Assembly: GCA_002367815.1 (NCBI GenBank)
Contig: DFDG01000093.1
Location: forward strand, 1-6,755
DNA from: Opitutaceae bacterium UBA3033
Lineage (GTDB): Bacteria; Verrucomicrobiota; Verrucomicrobiia; Opitutales; Opitutaceae
Direction: 5' to 3'
Length of the DNA stretch: 6,755 bases
Below, piece after piece: positions 5,877 through 6,755 of this stretch. Numbering within the stretch: the stretch's first letter is position 1; each line of letters starts with the position of its first letter. The translations under genes and the position numbers were made by a program. Below the pieces are notes generated by a model that was not told the origin of the DNA, did no database searches, and was given only the letters and a program-made list of their open reading frames with translations.

Positions 5877-6755
5877 GCAATTTATCCAATGCGCGACGTT
5901 TGGGTCTGGGTCTGATGTTTTTACTGCCAAACATCCTCGGATTCATCGCCTTCATTTTGGTGCCGTTGGTCATGAGTTTCGGCATGTCGTTCACGGATTG
6001 GGATTTTCTGCGACACAACCAATACCGGGACGAACCGCTGCACTTCATCGGTTTCAGCAATTTCATTCAGCTCTTTTCGCATCCCAAGTTTTGGCAATAT
6101 CTCGGCAATACGTTCTTCCTGATGTTGGGCTTGCCCTTTGCCATTGCCGGCAGTCTGGGAGCGGCCTTGTTGCTCACGCGGGTGGGTAAGGCGCGACATC
6201 AAACAAAACCTGCTGTTATTCTGGCCACTATCATTATGGTCGCCTGTGGTCTCCTTTTACTTCGCGGCGGCATGGCGGAAAACGGAGTATGGTTTTTCTT
6301 TGGTATGCTGGCGGCGATGACCTTGGTCGCGGGGGTGCTGACGGGTGGCACTTTATATCGCACGCTTTTCTATCTGCCCAATTTTACCGCCGGGGTGGCG
6401 ACTTATGTTTTGTGGAAGAAACTCTACAATCCGAACACCGGCCCCATCAATCAGGGCGTGTCTCCCGTGCTCGATCTTATCTCGGCATGGATTAGGAGTA
6501 TGCCCGATGTGTTTGGCTATGGGTTGCCCTTGGTGGCACTCGTTTTGGCGGCCCTGATAGCTTTTTGGCAAATCAAACGACTGCGGCTGGCCTGGGACCT
6601 GAGTGAGGCGGGTATCGTGGCCTTGGTGGCCGGTGCAGTCTCATTGGGTGTGCCCTTGGGCTTGTTCCTGTCGTGGTTTGGGCTTTCGGATCTGCTTTCG
6701 GTCGGGATCGCTTTGGCGGGTGTAGTTGGATTTGTGATTCACACATCAAGTCGAT
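5873..6755 (+). CDS. MalF/UgpA-like ABC permease with extra membrane segments (3' end missing)
   Basis: The frame opens at ATG 5873, overlapping the preceding stop as ATGA, and stays open for 294 codons to the window edge. It is a membrane subunit of the same importer. Recognisable MalF-type parts: the first helix with LLPNILGFIAFILVPL (17-32) and SFTDWDF; FIGFSNFIQLF (58-68); NTFFLMLGLPFAIAGS (79-94); and YRTLFYLPNFTAGVATYVLW (162-181), followed by KLYNPNTGPIN (183-193). Normally the segment ending near 103 runs almost directly into the RTLFYLP part. Here about 55 residues with two hydrophobic stretches (about 114-130 and 138-158) intervene. After GPIN there are three more hydrophobic stretches (about 215-232, 247-270 and 273-290) before the window ends. 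The conserved EAA loop that contacts the ATPase is not reached. A second permease gene likely follows. Confidence 0.85.
   Translation, partial: MSNLSNARRLGLGLMFLLPNILGFIAFILVPLVMSFGMSFTDWDFLRHNQYRDEPLHFIGFSNFIQLFSHPKFWQYLGNTFFLMLGLPFAIAGSLGAALLLTRVGKARHQTKPAVILATIIMVACGLLLLRGGMAENGVWFFFGMLAAMTLVAGVLTGGTLYRTLFYLPNFTAGVATYVLWKKLYNPNTGPINQGVSPVLDLISAWIRSMPDVFGYGLPLVALVLAALIAFWQIKRLRLAWDLSEAGIVALVAGAVSLGVPLGLFLSWFGLSDLLSVGIALAGVVGFVIHTSSR

Noticed and set aside
1..6755. Search for insertion sequences, CRISPR repeats, tRNAs, phage genes or defence systems
   Set aside because: No transposase, integrase, spaced direct repeats, tRNA-like fold or defence-type domain was recognised; all long stretches are explained by housekeeping-type genes.

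Overview
The window looks like ordinary chromosome of a Gram-negative, heterotrophic bacterium of moderate GC. Supporting features are a Tat-exported cell-wall amidase, a periplasmic molybdate-binding protein, a family-1 sugar-type binding protein without a lipobox, and weak or missing Shine-Dalgarno sequences before several genes. The gene mix and protein style would fit Verrucomicrobiota (Opitutae-like), but that is an inference from overall flavour, not from a marker gene. No mobile element, CRISPR array, tRNA or rRNA is visible.

Layout. (1) Positions 1-836, minus strand: the start of a molybdate ABC transporter operon, modA followed by modB, coupled by a one-base TAATG overlap; modB runs off the left edge. 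(2) 910-2037, plus strand: a COG0523/CobW-family metal-chaperone GTPase, divergent from modA across 73 bases. It ends at a bidirectional hairpin terminator (2046-2066). (3) 2159-2902, minus strand: a Tat-exported LysM plus N-acetylmuramoyl-L-alanine amidase (zinc enzyme), convergent with the GTPase. (4) 3085-4143, minus strand: an intracellular WD40 beta-propeller protein of about eight repeat units, with a candidate sigma70 promoter at 4179-4207. (5) 4159-4403: an AT-rich divergent control region. (6) 4404-6755, plus strand: a carbohydrate-type ABC importer, with a membrane-anchored solute-binding protein followed by a permease through an ATGA overlap. The permease is cut by the right edge; it is open to the end of the window with no stop.

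How they may work together. Two import systems (molybdate, and probably a sugar or oligosaccharide) flank a small set in which a metallochaperone-type GTPase, a zinc-dependent amidase and a WD40 scaffold sit side by side. GTPases of this family and zinc amidases recur in zinc-limitation regulons of other bacteria, so a metal-homeostasis link is plausible, but no shared Zur-like operator was seen. The least ordinary item is the permease. It carries extra hydrophobic segments both before and after its conserved NPxxGxIN region, and it is paired with a binding protein that has an unusual C-terminal extension and apparently stays tethered by its N-terminal helix.
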